This document shows positions 52,968 through 61,064 of a stretch of 64,000 bases of DNA, piece by piece. A model generated the notes under the pieces. That model ran no database searches. It worked only from the letters and a program-made list of their open reading frames with translations, and was not told the origin of the DNA. Source of the DNA: UBA1876 sp003446665 (lineage in GTDB: Bacteria > Synergistota > Synergistia > Synergistales > Thermovirgaceae); contig CP159918.1 of the NCBI GenBank assembly GCA_040616305.1, positions 310,001 through 374,000 on the forward strand. The letters are read 5' to 3'. The position numbers and the translations under genes are program-made. Position 1 is the stretch's first letter. Each line of letters begins with the position of its first letter.

Positions 52968-53891
52968 TTATTCGTCGAATGCTCCAGTACTAAGGTATTT
53001 GTCTCCCCTGTCTGGCGCAACGGTCACGATCACCCGGTCACCGGGAGCTTCTTTGGCTATTTCCATGGCCGCCCACAGGTTCGCTCCAGTCGAGATGCCG
53101 CAGAAAAGCCCATGACGCTGGGCGAACCAGCGCGCCGTCTCAAAGGCGGCCTCGTCGTCTACGGTGAGGACACGGTCCATTACCGAAGGATCCAGGTTCT
53201 TGGGCACGAAACCGGCACCGATACCCTGTATGCGGTGCGGCCCTCCTTTCCCGCCCGAAAGAACAGGGCTTTTCGACGGCTCGACAGCTGTGACGGAAAC
53301 TTTTGGCCAGGCTCCCTTGAGAACCGTCCCAACCCCTGTAAGGGTGCCTCCGGTACCGACACCGGCGACGAAAGCGAAAGGAGCCCTTCCATCAAGATCG
53401 CGGAGGATCTCGGCGCCCGTCGTTACACGGTGGGCCCATGGATTGCCGGGGTTAGAAAACTGATCGGGCATCCAGGCCCCCTTCGTTTCGGCCACTATGG
53501 ATTCGGCTTTTTCTATGGCGCCTTTCATCCCTTTCCCGGCGTCCGTTAAAACGAGCTCAGCTCCGTAGGCCGCAAGGACTTTCCTTCGTTCTGCCGACAT
53601 GGACTCTGGCATCGTCAATATAACGTTAAGGTTCATGGCGGCCCCCATCATGGCGAGGGCTATGCCGGTGTTTCCCGAAGTGGGCTCGACCATGACAGTG
53701 CCCTCCGTGAGTCTGCCTTCCAGTTCGGCAAAACGCAGCATACCCCAGGCCGCCCGGTCCTTTACGGACCCACCGATATTATTACCCTCGAGTTTTACCA
53801 TTACCGTGGCCCCGTCACGATGGGGCCTGAATTCGTAGACCGGGGTCCGGCCGATTAAATCCAGTATTTGAAGATTACCGGTTTCAAGCAT
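52968..53891 (-). CDS. cysK: Cysteine synthase (O-acetylserine sulfhydrylase)
   Basis: This 307-residue fold-type II PLP enzyme has the PLP lysine at about Lys44 in GSVKDRAAWGM, the SGNTGIALA loop, GTGGTLTGVG phosphate-binding site, and ISTGANLWA. The KLEGNNIGGSVKDR opening resembles CysM while the VEPSKSPVLSGG...HRIQGIGAGF part resembles CysK, so I use cysK with reservation. It starts directly after the cysE stop and shares its attenuated leader. Confidence 0.92.
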   Translation of the reverse strand: MLETGNLQILDLIGRTPVYEFRPHRDGATVMVKLEGNNIGGSVKDRAAWGMLRFAELEGRLTEGTVMVEPTSGNTGIALAMMGAAMNLNVILTMPESMSAERRKVLAAYGAELVLTDAGKGMKGAIEKAESIVAETKGAWMPDQFSNPGNPWAHRVTTGAEILRDLDGRAPFAFVAGVGTGGTLTGVGTVLKGAWPKVSVTAVEPSKSPVLSGGKGGPHRIQGIGAGFVPKNLDPSVMDRVLTVDDEAAFETARWFAQRHGLFCGISTGANLWAAMEIAKEAPGDRVIVTVAPDRGDKYLSTGAFDE

Positions 53892-54581
53892 CTAGATCGC
53901 CTCCACATAGTGTTTTCTTTCCATTTGCGAGAGTTTTTGACGAAGATATTTGATCTCTTCTTCCATCGCTTCCATGCGCTCTTTGAGTTCTTCATGCGCA
54001 GGGCGGCCCTCAGCCTTTTTAGACGAGACATTTCCGCTTTCATCTTTTAGCCTTACTATCCGGGCCGGGACACCTACGACCGTGGCATTGGCAGGAACGT
54101 CTTTTAAAACAACGCTACCGGCCCCTACGCGGGCGTGAGCTCCTATGGTTATATCACCCAGGATCTTGGCTCCACTTCCGATGAAAGCGCCTTCCTCGAC
54201 GGTGGGATGTCGCTTGGACCCGCGTTCGTTGCCTGTCGCCCCGAGTGTCACCCCCTGGTATATGGTGACGTTGTCGCCGATGACAGCCGTCTCGCCGACC
54301 ACGACACCCATGCCGTGGTCTATGAACACGCCCTTTCCTACCCTGGCACCGGGATGGATCTCTATCCCTGTCCACCACCGTACGATTTGACCAAGAAACC
54401 GGGGCAGCACCGGGACCTTAAGGCGGGCGTGAAGAAAATAAAGCAGCCTGTGAGCCAAAACGGCATGAAAACCCGGGTAGCAAAGGATTACTTCCAAAAT
54501 TCCACGGATACCACCGGGAAAGGCGGGATCGTTTTTTACGACGGCCCTGTAATCAGCCTTGATGGTTTCGAGTATTTTCAT
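53892..54581 (-). CDS. cysE: Serine O-acetyltransferase
   Basis: CysE acetylates serine to O-acetylserine, the substrate of cysK. The product is 229 residues, of the short SAT form. It begins MKILETIKADYRAVVKNDPA, as family members do, then has LCYPGFHAVLAHRL, IDHGMGVVVGETAVIG, and left-handed beta-helix hexapeptides (VTLGATGNERGSKRHPTVE, IGSGAKILGDITIGAHARVGAGSVV). ATG at 54581 with AAAGGAGAG upstream is chosen. An in-frame GTG at 54662, itself after AAAGGAGG, would add 27 residues starting MESDCGCR; it could be a second start or leader. The gene lies behind a cysteine attenuator. Confidence 0.92.
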   Translation of the reverse strand: MKILETIKADYRAVVKNDPAFPGGIRGILEVILCYPGFHAVLAHRLLYFLHARLKVPVLPRFLGQIVRWWTGIEIHPGARVGKGVFIDHGMGVVVGETAVIGDNVTIYQGVTLGATGNERGSKRHPTVEEGAFIGSGAKILGDITIGAHARVGAGSVVLKDVPANATVVGVPARIVRLKDESGNVSSKKAEGRPAHEELKERMEAMEEEIKYLRQKLSQMERKHYVEAI

Positions 54582-54683
54582 GGCTTTTCTCTCCTTTTTC
54601 CAATGTTTTTCAGGGTTTTGCAATGTTTTGATTTCAAGACGACAGCCACAATCGCTTTCCACGGCGGTAACACCTCCTTTGAC

Positions 54684-54714
54684 AAAAAAACGGGCCTTCC
54701 CTTGGGAAAGCCCG
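54684..54714 (-). terminator. Attenuator terminator of the cysE-cysK leader
   Basis: On the minus strand an 11-bp stem (54704-54714 with 54691-54701, one G-U) with a 2-base loop is followed by seven T's (54684-54690). It lies between the leader peptide and cysE. The 5' arm can instead pair with an upstream segment (see antiterminator). Confidence 0.85.
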
Positions 54715-54770
54715 TTTATCAGGTTCTTGCTTTTGGAATCTATTCCGGGATCATGGCATGCACGGGCTTT
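54707..54770 (-). promoter_or_regulatory. Antiterminator pairing in the cys leader
   Basis: The minus-strand segment AAAGCCCGT (54762-54770) is exactly complementary to ACGGGCTTT (54707-54715), the 5' arm of the terminator. The first segment can also fold locally (GGGC-AAA-GCCC). These alternatives are mutually exclusive, as needed for ribosome-controlled attenuation. Confidence 0.7.
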
Positions 54771-54803
54771 GCCCCCGCAGCCTGAACCCGGCCGCGGCGG
54801 ATA

Positions 54804-54854
54804 TCAGAGGGACATCCACCGACAACAACAAATAAAAGAATTTCTTTCGGACAT
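54804..54854 (-). CDS. Cysteine leader peptide (16 aa)
   Basis: The frame runs from ATG at 54852-54854 to TGA at 54804-54806 and encodes MSERNSFICCCRWMSL. Three consecutive TGT cysteine codons lie at 54822-54830. AAGGAG is placed seven bases upstream. It lies just after a promoter and before an antiterminator/terminator pair upstream of cysE-cysK. Ribosome stalling at the Cys codons when charged tRNA-Cys is low would favour the antiterminator; this mechanism is inferred from the trp/his leader model. Confidence 0.8.
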   Translation of the reverse strand: MSERNSFICCCRWMSL

Positions 54855-54882
54855 AAGCGACACTCCTTGCTGGCTTTCGGGA

Positions 54883-54911
54883 ATTTTACAGTATCTGTCG
54901 CAGAAGGTCAA
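54883..54911 (-). promoter_or_regulatory. Promoter of the cys leader/operon
   Basis: On the minus strand TTGACC (54906-54911), a 17-base spacer, and TAAAAT (54883-54888). Transcription would begin around 54875, about 21 bases before the leader ATG. It sits in the gap after the HD-GYP gene. Confidence 0.75.
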
Positions 54912-54931
54912 ATTTTGTTTTCAAGGCCCCG

Positions 54932-56335
54932 TTACTTGAATCGATAGCCCTCTTCGAAGACCTCGATGCAGGCATTCACTACTTTTGGGTCGTATTTTGT
55001 GGCGGCTCCCGAACGGATTTCAACGAAGGCCTCTTGGATGTCCAGCGCCGGACGGTACGGGCGGAACGAGGACATGGCCTCTACAACGTCGGCCACCGCG
55101 AGGACCCTGGATTCCAGCAAGATTGCCTTGCCCTTGAGACCCCTGGGATAACCCGACCCGTCCAGTTTCTCATGGTGCTGGTAGACTACTTCCGGCAGGG
55201 GCCACGGGAAACGGATATCCTTGAGGATTTCGTAGCCTGTCTGAGGATGCAGCTTGACCAGGTTGTATTCCAGTTCGGTGAGCTTCGCGGGCTTGGTCAG
55301 AATATCCGCCGGTATGGAAAGTTTCCCTATGTCGTGCAAGGAAGCCGCAGCGTGGATGCCTTCGATAGTGTTTGCATCGAGACCCATCTTTTGCGCTATT
55401 GCGACGGCCAGGTCCGCAACCCGCAGCTGATGGCCCGAGGTATAGGGGTCGCGGATCTCCGTTATTTTCCCCAGACATTGCAGCAACCCCTCGAAAAGCG
55501 ACTTGTAGCGGCTCTCGCTTTCCTTGTAGGCCGCTTTTTCACGGCTGGCACTGGCCTGGTGATAGGCGTTTTCTATCAGGGGGGGCAGTCTGTTAAAATA
55601 ATCGACGTTTTTTACCATGTAGTCCGTGGCACCCATGCGCAGCGATTGCGCTGCTACTTCTTCATCTCCCTGGCCCGTGATCATGACTACCGGGAGGTCC
55701 AGCCCGCGCCTGTGCCTGATTTCTCTCAGCAATTCCAGGGTGTCCTCTCCGGGAAGTCTGTAATCCAGAAGGAAAACGTCCCATAAACATGGTTCCTCTG
55801 GTGATTCCGGAAATCTTTCGAGCGCGGCCGCTCCGCTGGTTACGACATCCAGGATGATATGGGGGGCGAAGTCTTTAAGATAACGTCGGGTCAGTTCTAT
55901 GTCCCTGGGATCATGCTCCGCGTACAGAACCCGCAAGGGATGTCTGTGTAAGGCTCGCTCCCTGTCAAACCGGTAAAATGCCCTTTCAAGCGTCTGGGGG
56001 AGAAGTTTCTCGAATCCGGGTCGTTTGGGGAGGTAATCGTCCGCGCCTGCTTTCAGGACAGATACGACCGTTCCTTCGTCGCCGTATCCCGTCAAGACGA
56101 CTACCGTTACCGGAATTCCTCCGGTCCGTATGTCTTTGAGCAGGTCGAAGGCCGTCCCGTCGGCGAGGAAAAGGTCCGCCAAAACCACGTCGGGTAACGC
56201 GCCTTCCTCCAGGTACTTGCGGGCCTCCTGAAGGGAGCATGCGAACTCGACCGCGACATCCGGGGCGTTTTTTGCCATTTCCCGTTTAATCAGGTCGCTA
56301 TCCCACTTGTCGTCCTCCACGCAGAGCACTTTCAT
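54932..56335 (-). CDS. Double-receiver HD-GYP phosphodiesterase
   Basis: The product has 467 residues. The first receiver (about 1-125) has acidic EDD near 7-9 and Asp54-area VVLADLFLADG; the second (about 132-260) has AEHDPRD and FLLDYRLPGED. Then an HD-GYP domain at about 280-465 with LHDIGKLSIP and HHEKLDGSGYP intact, so it should hydrolyse c-di-GMP. Two response regulators and a kinase gene lie directly upstream on the same strand, 22 bases away, and probably phosphorylate it. Confidence 0.9.
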   Translation of the reverse strand: MKVLCVEDDKWDSDLIKREMAKNAPDVAVEFACSLQEARKYLEEGALPDVVLADLFLADGTAFDLLKDIRTGGIPVTVVVLTGYGDEGTVVSVLKAGADDYLPKRPGFEKLLPQTLERAFYRFDRERALHRHPLRVLYAEHDPRDIELTRRYLKDFAPHIILDVVTSGAAALERFPESPEEPCLWDVFLLDYRLPGEDTLELLREIRHRRGLDLPVVMITGQGDEEVAAQSLRMGATDYMVKNVDYFNRLPPLIENAYHQASASREKAAYKESESRYKSLFEGLLQCLGKITEIRDPYTSGHQLRVADLAVAIAQKMGLDANTIEGIHAAASLHDIGKLSIPADILTKPAKLTELEYNLVKLHPQTGYEILKDIRFPWPLPEVVYQHHEKLDGSGYPRGLKGKAILLESRVLAVADVVEAMSSFRPYRPALDIQEAFVEIRSGAATKYDPKVVNACIEVFEEGYRFK

Positions 56336-56357
56336 GAAAAACCACCCCTTGAAAAGG

Positions 56358-56786
56358 CTAGTCAGGAAGCCTGTTCATTTTCAGCCAGTATAGCTTTATG
56401 TGATGGACTACTTCTATAAATTCATCATAATCAACCGGTTTTACTATATATGAGTTTGCACCCCCTTCATAGGCGGCACGAACGTCCCGATCATTAGTCG
56501 ACGTGGTAAGGACCACAACGGGCGTCAACCTGCATGCCTCGGTTGTCCTCAGGGCCTTCAGGACCTCCAGCCCGTCGACTTTCGGGAGCTTTAAGTCCAG
56601 AAGGATCATCACGGGCGCATTGATGTTCTTGTCCAGGCCTGTCAGCCATTCCAGGGCTTCCTGCCCGTCCCTGAGAATTTCAACGGGGTTTGCCAGTCCG
56701 CATTTTCTGAAAGCCCTCATGGCAAGGTCTGCGTCCATTGGGTTGTCTTCAACCAGGATGACCGGCCTGAGAACCCTTGGGCTCAC
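56358..56786 (-). CDS. Single-domain response regulator (Rcp1-like)
   Basis: This 142-residue stand-alone receiver has ILVEDNPMDADL at the start, LLDLKLPKVDGLEVL with the phospho-Asp, and VKPVDYDEF with the conserved Lys. Such Rcp1-like regulators usually pair with PAS/phytochrome-type kinases. The ATG overlaps the kinase stop (ATGA). No output domain is present, so it may relay phosphate to the HD-GYP protein downstream. Confidence 0.9.
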   Translation of the reverse strand: MSPRVLRPVILVEDNPMDADLAMRAFRKCGLANPVEILRDGQEALEWLTGLDKNINAPVMILLDLKLPKVDGLEVLKALRTTEACRLTPVVVLTTSTNDRDVRAAYEGGANSYIVKPVDYDEFIEVVHHIKLYWLKMNRLPD

Positions 56787-58531
56787 CTCGGCACCTCCAT
56801 GTAAAAAGTCGAACCCTCGCCCGGCGTGCTTTCCGCCCAGGCACGGCCTCCCATCCTCTCCATCGCTTTTTTGACTATGGCAAGCCCGACGCCGGTACCC
56901 TCGTATTCTTCGAGGCGGTGAAGCCTCTGGAAGATGCCGAAGATACGGTCATGGAAGGCCATGTCGAACCCTATGCCGTTGTCGCGGACCCATATCGTCC
57001 ACGTTTGTTCCGTCTCTTTCCCTCCGATTTCGATAAGCGGCTTTCGCGAGGGATCGACGAATTTAAGGGCATTGTCAAGATAATTACGTAACACAAGGGC
57101 GAGTCCGTCCCTGTCGGCACGGACATGGTGGAAGGGGATTTCCACTTTCACCTCCGCATTCTTTTCGGTGATTATTTCGCTTTTTTCCGCAAGAAGCAAA
57201 TCCATCAAAGACGAGATATTTACGGGTCCCTTTCTCACGGGCCGGCGCTCCATGCGCGAATAGTCCAGCAGGTCGTCGATCAGCCGGTTCATCTGCCTGG
57301 TCGCTTCCCTGATCGTCAAAAGAAAACGGCGGCTTTCCTCGTCAAGGCTTTCGTAGTGCTCTTCCATGAGCAAACGGCTGTAACCGTCTATTCCCCGCAA
57401 GGGTGCCTTCAGGTCGTGGGAGACGGAAAAGGTAAAGGTCTCAAGTTCCTTGTTGCGGGCCTCCAGTTCGGCCGTACGTTCCGCGACGCGCCTTTCGAGT
57501 TCCACGTTCAGCTCCCGCAATTTCCGCTCCGCTTCCTTGCGGTCGGATATGTCGTGGAGTATTATGTGGAAGGCTTCCATGTCTCCGTAGGGGAAAGGTG
57601 TCGTGGATACTTCCACGTCGACGGTTTCGCCGTCAAGGCGCAGGACCTTTTGTTCGACGGTGGGAGCCGGCTGCTTTGTCCGGGACATCCACTCGATTCT
57701 TTTTTGTATCTGTCCGTGATAATCAGGGTGGAAGAACTCGAAAACAGAATGGCCGGTTACGTCCTCGGGCTTTGTGCCCCCGAAAAGCTTGATGCAGGCC
57801 TTGTTGGCCAGGGCTATCCGGTTGCCTATATTTACGAAAACCGCGTTAGGCGCCTGTTCAAAGAGGCTCCTGTACCGCGCTTCGCTTTCCGCCAGCGACA
57901 GTTCGGCCTTCTTTTCCCTGGTTATTTCCGTCCAGGTGCCTACAATATTTTCAGGATGTTTTTCGCTTCTTGCCATCCGGACCTCTTCACGGATCCAGAT
58001 CACTTTCCCGTCCTTTAGAACGAGGCGGTATTCCCGCGAGGCGTTCCCGCTTTCCACAAGGTGTTTTATATAGGCCTCGGTTTCTTTCAGGTTTTCGACA
58101 AAGGCATGGCGGTCCATCCATCCGGGTTCCAGCAACTCCTTCGGCGAGTAACCCAGTATATGCTGTACGTTCTCGCTTACCCATACGGGCCTTATGCGCC
58201 CGTCTTCTATCTTTCCCGCCCAGGTGACGGTGGGGCTTGCCCTGAGGTAATGCTCCAGATGCTGGAGGATATTTTCCCTGCGGGCCACCTCGGCAAGCCT
58301 GGCGTCGTGCATCTCCTTCATGCGCAAAAAATGCCGTTTCGTGGCTGCGTATAGCAGAAAGGACGTCACCGTCACAAAACCCAGCCCCTTGGAGATCTCC
58401 ATGAGCAGGTACCGGTCAGGATCTTTGATAATCGCAGCAAAAAACCTGCCTGAAAGGAGAATCCACATTCCCGCCACGATCGCGTAAGTAGCGGCTATTC
58501 GAAAAGCTGGTCTGGTAACGGAGTCTTTCAC
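56783..58531 (-). CDS. Membrane PAS-PAS histidine kinase
   Basis: The product has 582 residues. Two N-terminal helices (about 10-60) form a membrane anchor, followed by a PAS domain (about 90-210) ending TWTEITREKKAELSLAE, a second PAS (about 215-335) ending HDISDRKEAERK, a coiled coil, HisKA with SVSHDLKAPLRGIDGYSRLL, and HATPase_c with VLRNYLDNALKF, VRDNGIGFD and GTGVGLAIV. It is the upstream gene of the trio kinase, receiver, double receiver-HD-GYP. Confidence 0.9.
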   Translation of the reverse strand: MKDSVTRPAFRIAATYAIVAGMWILLSGRFFAAIIKDPDRYLLMEISKGLGFVTVTSFLLYAATKRHFLRMKEMHDARLAEVARRENILQHLEHYLRASPTVTWAGKIEDGRIRPVWVSENVQHILGYSPKELLEPGWMDRHAFVENLKETEAYIKHLVESGNASREYRLVLKDGKVIWIREEVRMARSEKHPENIVGTWTEITREKKAELSLAESEARYRSLFEQAPNAVFVNIGNRIALANKACIKLFGGTKPEDVTGHSVFEFFHPDYHGQIQKRIEWMSRTKQPAPTVEQKVLRLDGETVDVEVSTTPFPYGDMEAFHIILHDISDRKEAERKLRELNVELERRVAERTAELEARNKELETFTFSVSHDLKAPLRGIDGYSRLLMEEHYESLDEESRRFLLTIREATRQMNRLIDDLLDYSRMERRPVRKGPVNISSLMDLLLAEKSEIITEKNAEVKVEIPFHHVRADRDGLALVLRNYLDNALKFVDPSRKPLIEIGGKETEQTWTIWVRDNGIGFDMAFHDRIFGIFQRLHRLEEYEGTGVGLAIVKKAMERMGGRAWAESTPGEGSTFYMEVPR

Positions 58532-58888
58532 GGCTTTAACCTTTCTATAACGTCGCCTGTCAACAAAACGAAAATGCCAGATGGTCTGTACCCGGTCAAA
58601 ACAATCTCCGCCGATTTGCCCTTCAAAAGAAACTGTTTTGAATCATTATAGAATGTAAAGAAAGAAATGCCACGTTACAACTTCAATGGTTATGCAAAAA
58701 AGCCGAAACAAACTCGAAAGTAAAACGGCCCCTTCCCCAAGGTCTTTTACAGGCCACATTTTTAACTGCAAAAAAAGTGTCGTCAGTGGTTTTATGCGCT
58801 GTTGCAGCAGGCAAATAACCAGATATCAGAAAGTCGCAAAAACATAATGTCATGATATTATAATAACTGGCGCAAAGGGGGGATTTCC
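58532..58888. other. Divergent intergenic region before the damaged aco/pdh operon
   Basis: These 357 bases are AT-rich. A TATAAT at 58859-58864, about 25 bases before the ATG, is the likely -10 for the next gene, but I see no good -35. A ribosome site AAAGGGGGGA precedes the ATG at 58889. No gene, repeat or RNA was recognised. Confidence 0.45.
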
Positions 58889-59935
58889 ATGGCGGAGGTC
58901 ATCGTCATAGGAGGCGGTCCCGGCGGGTATGTCTCGGCGATCAGGGCTGCTCAACTAGGAAACAACGTAAAGCTTGTCGAAAAAGATTCCATTGGCGGGA
59001 CCTGCCTTAACAGGGGCTGTATCCCGACGAAAGTTCTTCTACACGCCGTCGGGCTTCGCGACAATTTTAAAAAGGCCCGGGATTACGGGTTTACCATCCA
59101 GGAACAATCCTTCGACTGGGAAACGCTCATGCAAAGAAAAAATGACACCGTGAAGCAGCTTACAGACGGAGTCCGGACGCTCCTTGATTCATGGGGGGTC
59201 GAAGTTATCGGGGGAGAAGCTTTCTTCGAAGAGCCAAAGGTCGTTTCCGTGAGGGATGACCGGGGTTCTTCCCACAGACTTTCCGGAGACTGCTTCATCA
59301 TAGCTACGGGCTCGAGGCCTTCCACGCCGCCGATAGAAGGGTTAGAAAGCCGGGGCGTACTGACGAGTGACGAAGCCCTGGACATAGAAGAGATTCCCTC
59401 TTCCATGCTCATCGTGGGCGGTGGGGTAATAGGAATCGAGTTCGCAACGCTTTTTTCCGGCCTTGGATGTAACGTTACCGTGGTGGAGTTTTTACCCCGG
59501 ATCTTGTCCACCATAGACGAAGAGATGGCCTATATGGTGCATGAAATCTTGTCTTCAAAAGGAATTTCGATTCATGTCGCCGCCAGGGTGGCCATGGTTC
59601 ACAGGGCACTGGAAGCGGCGGAAGAGCTCTCTAAAGAGGGAGTAAGTGTCGAGGTTTTAGACCCGAGGACATTGCAGCCTCTGGACAACGAGACGATAAT
59701 CGAATCAATCAAAAAAACCCATAAAGTGGTTATAGTCCACGAGGCGGTCAAGTTCGCGGGCCCGGGCGCCGAGATCGCAGCCATGATCGCCGAAGAGGCC
59801 TTCGATTATTTGGATGCTCCGATAAAACGCGTGGCTGCTCCCTTTACTCCCGTACCCTTTAGCCCCGTGCTCGAACAGGAGTACATCCCAAGCAAGAAAA
59901 AGATAATAAACGCGGTGAAAGAAGTGACAGCATAA
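58889..59935 (+). pseudogene. Fusion of dihydrolipoamide dehydrogenase N-part to E1-beta C-part
   Basis: The product has 348 residues in one frame. Residues 1 to about 232 are the front of dihydrolipoamide dehydrogenase: FAD-binding GGGPGGYVSAIRAA, redox disulfide GTCLNRGCIPTK, IIATGSRPS and NAD-binding VGGGVIGIEFA, stopping at SKGISIHVAAR. From about residue 236 (59594) it becomes the C-terminal domain of a pyruvate/acetoin dehydrogenase E1-beta: AMVHRALEAAEELSKEGVSV, EVLDPRTLQPLD, VVIVHEAVKFAGPG. Missing are the E3 dimerisation domain with its catalytic His/Glu and the thiamine-binding half of E1-beta. Neither activity is expected. A single deletion from inside lpd to inside acoB, removing acoA, explains it; an assembly error is possible. 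Confidence 0.85.
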
Positions 59936-59942
59936 ATCAAGC

Positions 59943-59984
59943 AGGGGACGCCCCGGAGTTTCTTGCTTCGAGGCTCCCCTTTTC
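59943..59984 (+). terminator. Probable terminator after the fused gene
   Basis: The segments AGGGGACGCC (59943-59952) and GGCTCCCCT (59972-59980) can pair with one bulged base, and are followed by TTTTCTTT. It lies 8 bases after the stop. A smaller inner stem is possible in the loop. Confidence 0.55.
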
Positions 59985-60023
59985 TTTACATGTTGACCGG
60001 TTCCGAAAGGGGAATAGATATCC

Positions 60024-61064
60024 TTGACGTTGGTTGGGATCATAGCCAATCCTGCTTCAGGCAAAGACATAAGAAGGCTTGTCGCCCACGGTTCGGTATT
60101 CGATAACATTGAAAAAGTAAACATAGTAAGGCGTATTTTGTTGGGATTGGAGGCCGCCGGGGTAGATAAGGTGCTTTACATGCCCGATTACTTTGGCATA
60201 GTTCCCAGGGCCCTGGAAAACGTTCACCTGAAGATGAGTGTGGAACCACTGGACATGTATTGCGAAGGGACACAGGACGATTCTACTTTGGCCGCCAGGC
60301 TGTTGGCCGAAGAAGGGGCGCGCTGCCTGGTGGTGCTAGGTGGTGACGGTACCAACAGGGCCGTGGCCAAAGGAAGCGTTTCCGTTCCCTTCATGTCCGT
60401 ATCCACAGGGACAAACAACATATTCCCCTGCATGGTGGAAGGGACAATCGCGGGCATGGCTGCCGGTTACGTGGCTACAGGGCGCGTTCCACTGGAATAT
60501 GCGACTTTCCCCGCGAAACGTCTCGATGTAATGATAGACGGCGAAGCCGTCGATCTTGCCCTGGTGGACGCCGCTCTTTACGACGACATATTTTTGGGGT
60601 CAAAAGCGATATGGGACATGGACAAGGTCAAGGATCTGGTCTTGACCCAGGCCAAGCCTAGCAACATAGGGCTGTCTTCCGTAGGCGGCATGGTAATCGA
60701 CAGGCCAATGCCGCAGGAAAAGGGGCTCCACATAATATTGGGGCCGTCCGATTCCGACGAAGGTTTCGTAGTAACAGCGCCGGTGGCGCCAGGACTTATA
60801 AAACCCGTCCGGGTGCTCGAGGTTAACGAAATCTCCCTTGGGGAAGAGATAACGTTTGACTTGAGCCCGGCAGTAATCGCGCTGGACGGAGAGAGAGAGG
60901 TAGAAGTTTTGCCCGGGAAAAAGGTTTCGGTACGCCTGAACGAAAACGGCCCCCGTGTCGTGGATATAGAAATGACCATGTGGCTTGCCGTTCAGAATAA
61001 AGACTGGTCGCCCGCAGCAGACGAGGAGGTGAGCTTTTATGGCAGTAGTAGTCACAATGCCTAA
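60024..61064 (+). CDS. acoX: AcoX-like NAD kinase-family protein
   Basis: The product has 346 residues. VGIIANPASGKDIRRLVAHG at the start, VVLGGDGTNRAVAKG near 110 (the NAD-kinase GGDGT loop) and SVSTGTNNIFP near 130 are typical of the ATP-NAD kinase fold of AcoX, encoded in acetoin dehydrogenase operons. Its reaction is not established. The TTG start has AAAGGGGAA upstream. The 3' end overlaps acoC by 26 bases, so they are coupled. It is intact although the upstream E1/E3 genes are damaged. Confidence 0.85.
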   Translation: MTLVGIIANPASGKDIRRLVAHGSVFDNIEKVNIVRRILLGLEAAGVDKVLYMPDYFGIVPRALENVHLKMSVEPLDMYCEGTQDDSTLAARLLAEEGARCLVVLGGDGTNRAVAKGSVSVPFMSVSTGTNNIFPCMVEGTIAGMAAGYVATGRVPLEYATFPAKRLDVMIDGEAVDLALVDAALYDDIFLGSKAIWDMDKVKDLVLTQAKPSNIGLSSVGGMVIDRPMPQEKGLHIILGPSDSDEGFVVTAPVAPGLIKPVRVLEVNEISLGEEITFDLSPAVIALDGEREVEVLPGKKVSVRLNENGPRVVDIEMTMWLAVQNKDWSPAADEEVSFYGSSSHNA

